A stretch of DNA of 64,000 nucleotides from Ferrovibrio sp. (GTDB lineage: Bacteria; Pseudomonadota; Alphaproteobacteria; Ferrovibrionales; Ferrovibrionaceae): NCBI RefSeq assembly GCF_017994015.1, contig NZ_JAGOLP010000006.1, positions 1 through 64,000 on the forward strand. Reading direction: 5' to 3'. Shown here in pieces: positions 1 to 7,304 of this stretch. The stretch's first letter is position 1. Every line of letters starts with the position of its first letter. The translations under genes were made by a program, and so were the position numbers. The notes under the pieces were generated by a model. That model was not told where the DNA came from. It made no database searches and saw only the letters and a program-made list of their open reading frames with translations.

Positions 1-102
1 TATCCCTGAGAGTCGTGGAAGACCACCACGTTGATAGGCTGGGTGTGTAAGCGCGGCAACGCGTTGAGCTAACCAGTACTAATCACTCGATCGGCTTGAT
101 CT
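1..102 (+). rRNA. rrl: 23S ribosomal RNA, 3' end (partial)
   Basis: The window opens inside a 23S rRNA gene. The last ~100 bases carry the conserved 3' terminal region: the segment GAGCTAACCAGTACTAAT (about 65-82) and the closing stretch CTCGATCGGCTTGATC, which pairs with the 5' end of the molecule in alphaproteobacteria. The exact mature 3' end is uncertain by a few bases. The 5S gene follows after ~120 bases of spacer in which I see nothing further. Confidence 0.93.
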
Positions 103-224
103 CAGCCAAATCTGTCATGTGCAGCGATCAGAAGCTGGCATGTAAATTCAAGCGCAGACGCAAGTTATCAATCCCATGCGGATTGAGTGTCAGGATAGTA
201 TATTCGGTTCCGCCGGTCTTAGCT

Positions 225-342
225 GGCCTGGTGGCCTTAGCGAGTGTGTAACACCCGATCCCATCCCGAACTCGGCCGTGAAAACGCTCAGCGCCAATGG
301 TACTTCGTCTTAAGACGCGGAAGAGTAGGTCGCTGCCAGGCC
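225..342 (+). rRNA. rrf: 5S ribosomal RNA
   Basis: The gene is about 118 bases long. The complementary ends GGCCTGGTGGC and GCTGCCAGGCC form helix I. The internal segments CCCGATCCCATCCCGAACTC and AGAGTAGGTCGCTGCCAGG are typical of bacterial 5S. It sits directly downstream of the 23S gene, as expected for an rrn operon. The ends may be off by one or two bases. Confidence 0.95.
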
Positions 343-389
343 TGCCAAGACCGGCCCAACCGAATACAGACTTCACGAGACCACAATAG

Positions 390-430
390 AAGGGGTGCCT
401 GATCTCATCGGATCGAGCACCCCTTACTCT
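390..430 (+). terminator. Hairpin between 5S and tRNA-fMet
   Basis: A perfect 9-bp inverted repeat (AAGGGGTGC at 390-398 and GCACCCCTT at 417-425) is followed by ACTCTTTT. It could be a rho-independent terminator of the rrn operon or an RNA-processing stem, because the tRNA-fMet just downstream is normally co-transcribed with the rRNA in alphaproteobacteria. The T-tract is weak. Confidence 0.5.
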
Positions 431-449
431 TTTCGATTGCTCAGTTTGC

Positions 450-527
<78 letters not shown>

Positions 528-533
528 ACATTT

Positions 534-572
534 CGCCGCCAGGTCCATGACTTGGCGGCGTTTCTGTTTCTG
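534..572 (+). terminator. Rho-independent terminator after tRNA-fMet
   Basis: An 8-bp GC stem (CGCCGCCA at 534-541 and TGGCGGCG at 553-560) with an 11-base loop is followed by TTTCTGTTTCTG. It lies just after the tRNA CCA end and is the likely end of the rrn transcript. Confidence 0.75.
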
Positions 573-721
573 AATGGGCGTGTATAGGCGCGCTTTACCG
601 CAGATCCCCTCCACGATACGGGGGAAAGCGGCCTGGTTATGAGTGAATCCACGCGCAAGCGGCTTTACTCTGCGATACGACTCAATCCATTGTTCTTGCC
701 TTGGCTTCAATATGTGACGGG

Positions 722-1918
722 ATGATGCCAACCGATTGCCCGCAGATCGTTTGGCGTATGAACCAGCCCACGCCAGACCCACCCGCCCGATTCTTCCTGC
801 CGCTGTTGCGTGCCGCCGTTACGGCGCGACCCGAGCGTCTCGATTTGTTGCGCGACCTGGTGGTTGCGCTTCGCGATGATCGACGGTGGCCGGAAATTTT
901 TGATCTCCTGTTGCCGCTTGTCGGAGCGGGCAAATTGACGCCGGTACTCGCCTGCGAGTTGGCGCGCGCCGCCATAGCCTGTGATCAGCCGGCTTTAGCG
1001 TTGCAGGTGTTGGACTCAGTGGCCACTGAGGCCGCGCCGGAAACGCGCCGACAAAGAATATTCGCCCTCTATGCCCTGAACCGGATCGAGGAAGCCTACA
1101 TTGCGGCGGTGCAGGTGCTGAATGAAAATCCGAGCGATATAACTTTGCTGCAAACTTTCGCTGACGATTGCCTGAGGCGCGGCGATGTTGAGGTGCTAGC
1201 AAGAGTCTGTCGCCAGGCAATCAACAACGGCAATGGCTCCGCTACCCATTTCGCCTATTTCGCCAACGCACTTTCCTTGTCCGGGCATATGTCAGACACA
1301 CTGCGCCTGCTGGATCCGGAACGCTTGTGCCGCCGGGTCGAACTTGATTCCGCACAGGTCGACAATGAAGAACTGGTGCAGGCAATCCTGGCCCATCCGG
1401 CGCTTGCCCCGTCGCCGGAGAGCCGAGCCACGCGCGGCCACAATCTGCGTCTTGAAGCACTGGCCAGCGTTGACCATCCAGCGATCCGCAATCTGCTCGC
1501 CACGATTCGCCGAGAGGTCGATGATTACCTTGCGGAACGGTTCAACGCAGCGCATCCGATCATTGCCAATCGCCCGCAAGCCGCATGGCTGCAAGGCTGG
1601 GCGCTGGTCCTGTCGAATGATGGACACGAAGAAACGCACATTCATCCTCAGGGCTGGCTATCCGTCATTTATTACGCGCGCGTGCCAAAAGCCGTGTTGC
1701 GACGCGCGGAAAACAACATGCCGCAGCCGGGATCGCTTGCTTTCGGCCCCTGGCCTCCGTCCATAGCCGAAACGCTGGCGGATTTTCCACGCTGGTATGT
1801 GGCGCCGCAGGACGGAATATTGCTGATCTTCCCCTCATTCTTTGGCCACGGGACTATTCCAACCGGGGTCTACGATCCACGGATCTGCATCGCGCTCGAT
1901 GTCCTGCCATGCGAGTAG
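722..1918 (+). CDS. TPR-containing putative 2OG-Fe(II) oxygenase
   Basis: The protein is about 398 residues. The N-terminal two thirds are helical and TPR-like, with alternating Ala/Leu-rich segments such as LACELARAAIACDQPALALQ. The C-terminal ~130 residues match the putative 2OG-Fe(II) oxygenase family of the PF13759 type: a first metal motif in ETHIHPQGWLSVIYYARVP and a second, FPSFFGHGTIPT, carrying the distal His. Such proteins hydroxylate or otherwise oxidise a protein or peptide side chain using 2-oxoglutarate and O2. The substrate is unknown. The start is uncertain: no strong ribosome binding site precedes ATG 722, ATG 758 or TTG 701. The gene converges on the lasso-type operon and is one of three oxygenases in the first 10 kb, so a link to the peptide is possible but not shown. 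Confidence 0.75.
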   Translation: MMPTDCPQIVWRMNQPTPDPPARFFLPLLRAAVTARPERLDLLRDLVVALRDDRRWPEIFDLLLPLVGAGKLTPVLACELARAAIACDQPALALQVLDSVATEAAPETRRQRIFALYALNRIEEAYIAAVQVLNENPSDITLLQTFADDCLRRGDVEVLARVCRQAINNGNGSATHFAYFANALSLSGHMSDTLRLLDPERLCRRVELDSAQVDNEELVQAILAHPALAPSPESRATRGHNLRLEALASVDHPAIRNLLATIRREVDDYLAERFNAAHPIIANRPQAAWLQGWALVLSNDGHEETHIHPQGWLSVIYYARVPKAVLRRAENNMPQPGSLAFGPWPPSIAETLADFPRWYVAPQDGILLIFPSFFGHGTIPTGVYDPRICIALDVLPCE

Positions 1919-1980
1919 GGCCAAAGCTGTTGCCAGAGATGGCAGAACGGTTGAAAAACTAAATCTTTCGTCATTTGAAG

Positions 1981-2010
1981 TGGTGCGGTCGGATTTATCC
2001 GGCTGCACCA
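1981..2010. terminator. Hairpin between convergent genes
   Basis: TGGTGC (1981-1986) pairs with GCACCA (2005-2010), and the inner CGGA pairs with TCCG. The stem lies between the stop of the oxygenase and the stop of the membrane protein read from the other strand, so it could end both transcripts. There is no clear T-tract. Confidence 0.3.
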
Positions 2011-2013
2011 TGG

Positions 2014-3588
2014 TTAGGGCCGGGGCGCGCGGCTGTAGAGAATCCACAGTGCGGTTTCTTCGCGCTGCGGAAAATGCTGCGCCAGATATGGCGCATAGCG
2101 CAGATGCAAGGCTTCGCTGAAACCCGGCGCGGTTGAAGCCTTAGGCAGCAGTACATAATCGGCATCGCCCAGCACTGTCTCGGCAGCGCGCGGCGGCGCG
2201 GTCGGTTCCCAGAACAGGTCGGCGCCGCGTGGCGGCTCGAAGCCGAGCATGAAGGGCAGCGGATTAACCCGGTCGAGCAATTGAATCCGTCCCGGCCGGC
2301 GCTGTCCGTTGGAGAAGAGCGACGCAGCCTGCAACAGGCTGTCGAAATAGATTGTCTGCGGCCGCAATGCGCCATGTGCCGCGCCGCGTTTCGGCACCGC
2401 AAGCTGGCGGATATTGGTGCTTTCGACAATCAGCAGATTGGCCGATGGCACGGCGCTATGGAAATATGCGGCAAGCGAGCCGGCGGAGGCCAGGATGGTC
2501 ATGGCCGGCAGCAGCAGCAGCGCCAACAGTGCGGCCGGGCTGGATAAGGCGCGCTGCGGCAGCAAGGCGGCATATAGCATGAACAGCAGCACCATGCCCA
2601 GCGGCAGGCCGCGTATCTGAGTGTTCTGCGTGAACAGCGCCACACTGGCCACGATCAGGAACAAAGCCGCCAGCGGCAGCCGCAAAGGTGCCAGGCGTTG
2701 CCGCCACAATGAAAAAGCCGCGATGAAGCCGACGCCATAGGCGGCCAGTTCGATATTATTGCCCAGAATGCCTTGCAGCAGGATGCGGCTGAGGCCGGTA
2801 TTGGCCAGGCCGGATTGCAGCGCCCAGCCAATATCGGCCAGATAGGCATGGCTATGGGGCGCCAGCGCATTGCCGATCGCCAGCAGGCCAAGCAAAAGCC
2901 ACAGGCCACGCTGCGCCCGGATATGCTCGCTGATACACAGCGCCAGGGCCAGGGCACCCAGCCCGGTCAGGAAATAGGTGATCTTCACATAATACATCAG
3001 CAGCAACAGCAACAGCCCGCAGGCCAGATCGATGCTGCGTTGCGCCGTTGCATCCTGCGGCGGCACAAACAGCATCAGGCACAGGATGCCGATGGCGCCC
3101 CAGCCATAGCGGTTATAGGCCATGGCAAAGGTGAAGCTGTCAGGGATATGGCCCACATTGGTCGGCATCAGGGCCGGCAGGCAGATGAACAGCACAAAAG
3201 TTGTCGCCGCCAGCAGCGGCAGTCGACGCCAGGCCACAATCACGGCAAAAACAAACAATGCCGCCGTCATCAGCACCACACCAACCAGAAACGCCCGGGG
3301 CGAAAAGCCGGTGAGGTGAAAGCCGGCCAGGGTCAGCCAGAAATTGAGTGCGCCCACGGCTTCATGAAAATCAACATGCTGCACCCGGCCATGCTGTAAT
3401 TGCCAGGCACCAGCCAGGTTGAATAGCAGATCGGTGACACTTTGCTGCGACACCATGATTTCCGGTGCCAGCAAAAGCCAGGCTGCAAAGGCCAGCGGCA
3501 AGCCGGCAAGCAGCATAAGCAGCCACAACGATGCCGGCCGGCGTAAAGCCAGGGCGATTTGTTGTTCAAGAGCGGCCAGTCCGGTCAA
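2014..3588 (-). CDS. Polytopic membrane protein, GT-C-like, last gene of the lasso precursor operon
   Basis: The protein is 524 residues with about 10-12 hydrophobic segments and a soluble C-terminal ~130 residues (from about residue 395). An early extramembrane loop reads QHVDFHEAVGALNFWL, which resembles the first loop of GT-C fold glycosyltransferases, where an Asp in a D-F-x-x-P/G-like context is catalytic. This similarity is a pattern judgement, not a family assignment. It starts at TTG 3588 and overlaps the cyclase stop (TTGA), with GGAGG 8 bases upstream, so translation is coupled to the cyclase. The locus lacks an ABC exporter. The protein might therefore add a sugar or lipid, handle the peptide at the membrane, or give immunity. 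Function is unknown. Confidence 0.7.
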   Translation of the reverse strand: MTGLAALEQQIALALRRPASLWLLMLLAGLPLAFAAWLLLAPEIMVSQQSVTDLLFNLAGAWQLQHGRVQHVDFHEAVGALNFWLTLAGFHLTGFSPRAFLVGVVLMTAALFVFAVIVAWRRLPLLAATTFVLFICLPALMPTNVGHIPDSFTFAMAYNRYGWGAIGILCLMLFVPPQDATAQRSIDLACGLLLLLLMYYVKITYFLTGLGALALALCISEHIRAQRGLWLLLGLLAIGNALAPHSHAYLADIGWALQSGLANTGLSRILLQGILGNNIELAAYGVGFIAAFSLWRQRLAPLRLPLAALFLIVASVALFTQNTQIRGLPLGMVLLFMLYAALLPQRALSSPAALLALLLLPAMTILASAGSLAAYFHSAVPSANLLIVESTNIRQLAVPKRGAAHGALRPQTIYFDSLLQAASLFSNGQRRPGRIQLLDRVNPLPFMLGFEPPRGADLFWEPTAPPRAAETVLGDADYVLLPKASTAPGFSEALHLRYAPYLAQHFPQREETALWILYSRAPRP

Positions 3589-5381
3589 TTGGTGCCCTCC
3601 ACCCAGGCGATGAAGGCGCCAACGCTGAAAGCGCCTTGCAGCAGAACCTGCACCTGGTCACGCCGGGTTTCGGCTGTTACCGCATCTTTCGGCCAATCAT
3701 TTATCAGCCGCTCCAGCCGGTCGAGATCAAGCAGGCGGCTGGCAGTGGCCGAGCGCCGCAACCGGTCAAGCTGCGCCGGCAGCGAGGGGCGCACGCGCTG
3801 CATATGCGCAAACCATTCCGGGTGCTGCCGGCCGCGTTGGCGATTCTCGGTGATCTTGGCCGGCACACCGGCCTGGCGCAGCAGGCGGCGCGCCAGCCAG
3901 CGCGTATCGCCATCGCGCAAATACTGGTCTTCCGGGATCGCCAGGCAGAATTCCACCAGCCGCAGATCGCCCAGCGGCGCGCTGTTGCCGATGCCCTGAT
4001 AGGCGCGCAGCATATTCATGCCATCAGCGCGGCGGGCGCGGTTGCGCCGGATTGCGGCGATGCGCCAGGCCCGGCCATCCACCGCCAGCCGGAAGTCCGG
4101 ATCGTTGCCGCGCTGGCGCAGCCGTCCCATCATGTCGAAGTTGCGCAAAATGCTGGGTTTCAGGCCACAGGTAGCCAGCAGCGTTGCCTCGTCAAACCTC
4201 GGCTGCCGCAAAGCCAGATAAAGCTGGTTTTTGATCAGGCCGGCCAGCGCACGCGGCTGGCCGCGCGATGTCAGCAGCAATTCCCGCAGCAAGGTCGGCC
4301 AGCGCCGCTGCTGAAACAGCATCGGCAGATATCTCAGGCCATCCCAGGTCAGGGTATGATTGCCGATGGCACCGGTGAGATAATGGGTGGCGCCCAAGGC
4401 AGCGGCGCGGCGCGCCGGCGCATCCAGCCAGGCGATCTGATCCGGCATGCGATAGGGTATGGCACCGGCTGTGAGCAGGCGCCAGTTATCCGGCCCCCAT
4501 TCGCTCTGTGCCGGTGGTGTGATGAATTCCGCGCGCAAGGCCGGGAAGGCGGCGGCCAGGGCTGCCACGAAGGGCGTTTCATCAATATAGCCGGGAGCCG
4601 GCGGACATGGCTGGCCCGGCTCGGGTAGCATGGTCAGGAAAGGCAGCGTGGCAACATGCGGCAAAACGGCGACGGCCAGGCAGGCGCTGTCCAGGCCGCC
4701 ACTGCCCATGATCGCCGCCGGGCCTTCACGCAGGCGATCCGCCACGGCGCGGTCGAGCAATTCCCGCGCTCTATCAACATAATCCTGATCCCGCTTGAAG
4801 CGGATGCGGCGCTCTGGATCAAAGCAGTGAAACGGCCGGCTCGACTTGCCGCCAGCGGTCAGCATCAGGCAGGCGCCGGGGTCCAGCTTGTAGATGTCGC
4901 GATAGAACGTCGCGTCATCGTCGCCGAAATTCTGCGCCAGAAAATCAACCACAAACAGCTCGTTCACCACACGCGGCACGTCCGGCACAGCTAGCAGGCC
5001 AGGCAGGCTGGTGGAAAATATCACCCGGTCGCGGTCGCGCCAGTAATAGATTGTGCGCATGCACATGGCGTCGCCAGCCAGGATCAGCTGCCGCTCTGGG
5101 CCGTGCCAGGCGGCCAGCGCAAAATCGCCCAGCAGATGGCGTGGCGCGTCATTGCCCCAGCGCTCAAGGGCGCGGGCGGCAAGCAAACTGTCGGAAAAAC
5201 TTTCGCCCGGTGGCAAGCCCAGCGCATCGGCCAGGCTCTGGCGATCATCCAGGCGCCCCGCCAGGGCAACCCAGCCCTGGCCGCGCCAGGCCGAAACGGC
5301 ACAGGCCGGGGCCGCGCCAGGATATTGCTTATTGTCAGGATCGAAGAAAACCGAACCCGTGAATTCGCTCACGCTTTGCAC
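3585..5381 (-). CDS. Asparagine-synthetase-like lasso peptide cyclase (C protein)
   Basis: The protein is 598 residues. The N-terminal ~180 residues form a class-II glutamine-amidotransferase-like domain without the N-terminal catalytic Cys, as in lasso cyclases. The synthetase domain has the ATP-pyrophosphatase loop SGGLDSA at residues 227-233 and a C-terminal segment with NRQRGRQHPEW, a region conserved in the family. The enzyme should adenylate an Asp or Glu side chain of the precursor and form the macrolactam with the core N-terminus. It starts at GTG 5381, 27 bases after the precursor gene, and is followed without a gap by the membrane protein. The usual final Ser of the SGGLDSS loop is Ala here. 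Confidence 0.88.
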   Translation of the reverse strand: MQSVSEFTGSVFFDPDNKQYPGAAPACAVSAWRGQGWVALAGRLDDRQSLADALGLPPGESFSDSLLAARALERWGNDAPRHLLGDFALAAWHGPERQLILAGDAMCMRTIYYWRDRDRVIFSTSLPGLLAVPDVPRVVNELFVVDFLAQNFGDDDATFYRDIYKLDPGACLMLTAGGKSSRPFHCFDPERRIRFKRDQDYVDRARELLDRAVADRLREGPAAIMGSGGLDSACLAVAVLPHVATLPFLTMLPEPGQPCPPAPGYIDETPFVAALAAAFPALRAEFITPPAQSEWGPDNWRLLTAGAIPYRMPDQIAWLDAPARRAAALGATHYLTGAIGNHTLTWDGLRYLPMLFQQRRWPTLLRELLLTSRGQPRALAGLIKNQLYLALRQPRFDEATLLATCGLKPSILRNFDMMGRLRQRGNDPDFRLAVDGRAWRIAAIRRNRARRADGMNMLRAYQGIGNSAPLGDLRLVEFCLAIPEDQYLRDGDTRWLARRLLRQAGVPAKITENRQRGRQHPEWFAHMQRVRPSLPAQLDRLRRSATASRLLDLDRLERLINDWPKDAVTAETRRDQVQVLLQGAFSVGAFIAWVEGTN

Positions 5382-5408
5382 GGGATGCCGAGCCTGTCTC
5401 CAGGCGGC

Positions 5409-5564
5409 TTAGCTGGTCGAGCCGTTGCCGTCAGAAACCGGGCCACTGGTTGTCACCGTGCCGGCTTCCACATCCAGAATGGCCAGGCTGGGGCGATGCC
5501 AGAGCGGACGCTCAGTCTGCTTGTCAGCCGATTCAGGCTGCACGCTGTTTTTGATGTCGCTCAT
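5409..5564 (-). CDS. Lasso peptide precursor (A peptide)
   Basis: The 51-residue peptide starts at ATG 5564 behind a good site (GAGGAG, 6 bases upstream) and ends next to the cyclase gene. The leader contains W22-H-R-P25-S-L27, the YxxPxL-type element bound by PqqD-like RRE domains, then LAILDVEAGT as in paeninodin-like leaders. The C-terminal part is rich in T, S, G and P, with D45 as the only acidic residue after E33. If the leader ends at T36 (spacing from WxxPxL as I recall it for paeninodin), the core has 15 residues and V37-D45 makes a 9-residue ring. If the Thr(-2) rule is used, the core starts at T38 and the ring has 8 residues. The tail GNGSTS is short, without bulky plugs, and ends in Ser, the residue modified by HprK-like lasso kinases. 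Confidence 0.82.
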   Translation of the reverse strand: MSDIKNSVQPESADKQTERPLWHRPSLAILDVEAGTVTTSGPVSDGNGSTS

Positions 5565-5577
5565 GTTGCTCTCCTCT
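5559..5577 (-). promoter_or_regulatory. Ribosome binding site and start of the precursor gene
   Basis: Read on the - strand, GTAGAGGAGAGCAAC precedes ATG 5564. The strong GAGGAG motif fixes the start of the small peptide gene and argues that this short frame is translated. Confidence 0.75.
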
Positions 5578-5597
5578 ACAAAACGCCGAGCCGCCGC

Positions 5598-5626
5598 ACA
5601 TAACCACAACAACGGCCAAATGCCAA
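5598..5626 (-). promoter_or_regulatory. Candidate sigma-70-type promoter of the precursor operon
   Basis: On the - strand, TTGGCA (5621-5626) is followed after 17 bases by TTATGT (5598-5603), ending 34 bases before the precursor ATG. This would drive precursor, cyclase and membrane protein separately from the B/kinase/sulfotransferase operon, which is cut off by the oppositely oriented oxygenase gene. Confidence 0.4.
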
Positions 5627-5723
5627 CGATTAGCTCCTGGCGGGCCGGCGGCATTGACGGCGGTATGGTTATCTGGGATTGCTGGCGCAATGTCGGGCGG
5701 GTATTCACCGCTTCAGGTAAACC

Positions 5724-6455
5724 ATGCAGGATTCAATGAGCGTCAGGATTGAGCAATGGGTGAGGCCTGAGCATCTAGATCCGGCTGCGATGCTGGCCTA
5801 TCGCCAGGCGATTCATGAATCCAGAGGCCGCGCTGCGGTGCTCGACAATTTCCTGTTGCCCGACAAGCTGGCGGCGCTGCAACAGCTTTTTACCAGTGAT
5901 GGCCGTTTCGAGCCAGCCTATGGCCTGTTCGAGCGCCATCCGCATGATGTTGCCGCCGAAGTTTTTACCGCCGCGCCGGAGCGGCAGCGTTTCTATTTTT
6001 ATCACAATCTCCGTGGCCCGGCGCCCGGCCGGGAAATGGCCGCCGGCATGTTGCATAACGCCTTGTTCACCATGCTCAGCCGTAGCGCCGCCTGGTGCAA
6101 CTGGCTGGCCGCTATCCTGGGCGCGCCGCTGGAAAAACAAACTGCAATGCATGCGCGGATCATGGACCGCACCATGTTCATGAAGCAGCATGACGATGGT
6201 GCCCATGGTGCGCTCTGCGCCATCTTCTATCTCAGCCCGGGCTGGCAGCCGGCTTTTGGCAGCACTTTTGTGCAGCAGCGCCAGGGCGAGCGAATGCTTG
6301 ACGTGGCGCCGCTGGCCAATCGCCTGCTGCTGTTCAGCCCCAGGAATGGCCTGAGCCATGGCGTGACGCCGTTCACCGAAGCCGCCGGCGATTGGCAACG
6401 CTGGAGCTATAGCCTGTGGTATGGCAGCGAAGCCGATAGCACTTATGAACAATAA
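5724..6455 (+). CDS. 2OG-Fe(II) oxygenase (prolyl-4-hydroxylase-like), divergent from the precursor gene
   Basis: The protein is 243 residues. A double-stranded beta-helix core is suggested by H156-D157-D158 (HxD iron ligands) in KQHDDGAHGALCAIFYLSP, the distal H212 in FSPRNGLSHGVTPF, and R226 in WQRWSYSLWYG, which is placed to bind 2-oxoglutarate. Such enzymes hydroxylate Pro, Asp or Asn side chains. The predicted core of the neighbouring peptide contains P42, D45 and N47. The gene is the only + strand gene inside the lasso locus. Its start lies 159 bases from the precursor start, so the two are divergently transcribed. Its 3' end overlaps the sulfotransferase 3' end by 13 bases. A second ATG at 5736 is an alternative start. 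Confidence 0.82.
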   Translation: MQDSMSVRIEQWVRPEHLDPAAMLAYRQAIHESRGRAAVLDNFLLPDKLAALQQLFTSDGRFEPAYGLFERHPHDVAAEVFTAAPERQRFYFYHNLRGPAPGREMAAGMLHNALFTMLSRSAAWCNWLAAILGAPLEKQTAMHARIMDRTMFMKQHDDGAHGALCAIFYLSPGWQPAFGSTFVQQRQGERMLDVAPLANRLLLFSPRNGLSHGVTPFTEAAGDWQRWSYSLWYGSEADSTYEQ

Positions 6456-7294
6456 CCCAGGCGCTGCATCACGGCGTGATGATCTGCCATGATCCGCGCC
6501 GCTTGATCCGGTGTCAGGCTCTGGCGCCAGCCGCCGGCCTGGCCCTGGCGGAAAAACGGCGCCGATGCACCAACCGGGCGCTCGCGGAAACCATGCTGCT
6601 GTTCCTGGTCGCGCAGTTGGTCAAACGATGCCGCTGCCACCGCCTGTGCCAGAATGGTTTCGTCAACCACCAAACCAAAATGTTTCGCCACAACACGTAA
6701 ACCTGCCGCCGGCTCGGCCAGCAAATCCTCATAACGCAGCAGCAGCACGGCAATATCGGTCTGTTCCAGCCAGGATAATACATGGCCCGACCAATGCCCC
6801 AGCGGTTGGGCTAATTGGCGGCGCTGGCGCGTGCTGGAAACTGATAGCATGGCGGCTGGATCGGCCATCATGGTGATGATCGTATCCACCGGGCAGCCAC
6901 GGTGATGCGCATAGGAAACCGCCACATCGCGCGGATCGCGCACCATGTAAACAGCGGCCCGGCTGATCGCTGCCGGAAACACCGCTGCGCCGGCCGGTGT
7001 ATGCCAGTAACGGTCATGCAGCTTGCGCAGCACCAGGCCATTGCCGGTATCGCTGGCGATGGCGGCATACAGCGCCGGCAGCACCGCCACCTGTTCATCG
7101 GCAAATAATTCGCTGGCGTCCACCACCAGCAATTCATCCAGTTCGGTATGGCTGGCAATGCCGATATCGCTGCTTGCCCGGTTGATATCCACCTTTGCGC
7201 CGCCCTGCATCAGGCTCCACAGCATCAGCCGCAGCCAGGTATTGCCGGATTTGGGATATGAGGCGATCCAACCGATTTTGTTGGGGCTTGTCAT
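6443..7294 (-). CDS. P-loop sulfotransferase (PAPS-dependent)
   Basis: The protein is 283 residues with the three PAPS-binding signatures: SYPKSGNTW at residues 12-20 (5'-phosphosulfate loop), VRDPRDVAVSY at 118-128 (3'-phosphate binding), and RQGQAGGW near 249-256 (the RxGxxGxW motif). It should move a sulfuryl group from PAPS to a hydroxyl or amine. It starts at ATG 7294 with GAGGCGG upstream and follows the kinase gene by 10 bases, so it belongs to the same operon. In this context the peptide, perhaps after hydroxylation by a neighbouring oxygenase, is the likely acceptor. Sulfotransferase genes have been noted near kinase-containing lasso clusters, but the acceptor here is inference. Confidence 0.88.
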   Translation of the reverse strand: MTSPNKIGWIASYPKSGNTWLRLMLWSLMQGGAKVDINRASSDIGIASHTELDELLVVDASELFADEQVAVLPALYAAIASDTGNGLVLRKLHDRYWHTPAGAAVFPAAISRAAVYMVRDPRDVAVSYAHHRGCPVDTIITMMADPAAMLSVSSTRQRRQLAQPLGHWSGHVLSWLEQTDIAVLLLRYEDLLAEPAAGLRVVAKHFGLVVDETILAQAVAAASFDQLRDQEQQHGFRERPVGASAPFFRQGQAGGWRQSLTPDQAARIMADHHAVMQRLGYCS

Positions 7295-7304
7295 GTGTTC
7301 CGCC

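Noticed and set aside
3531..4628. A 365-codon open frame on the + strand inside the cyclase gene
   Set aside because: It is the antisense shadow of the cyclase, which has catalytic motifs on the - strand.
5565..5708. A longer N-terminus for the precursor peptide (up to 99 residues)
   Set aside because: ATG 5564 has a strong GAGGAG site, and the upstream extension is unlike any lasso leader.
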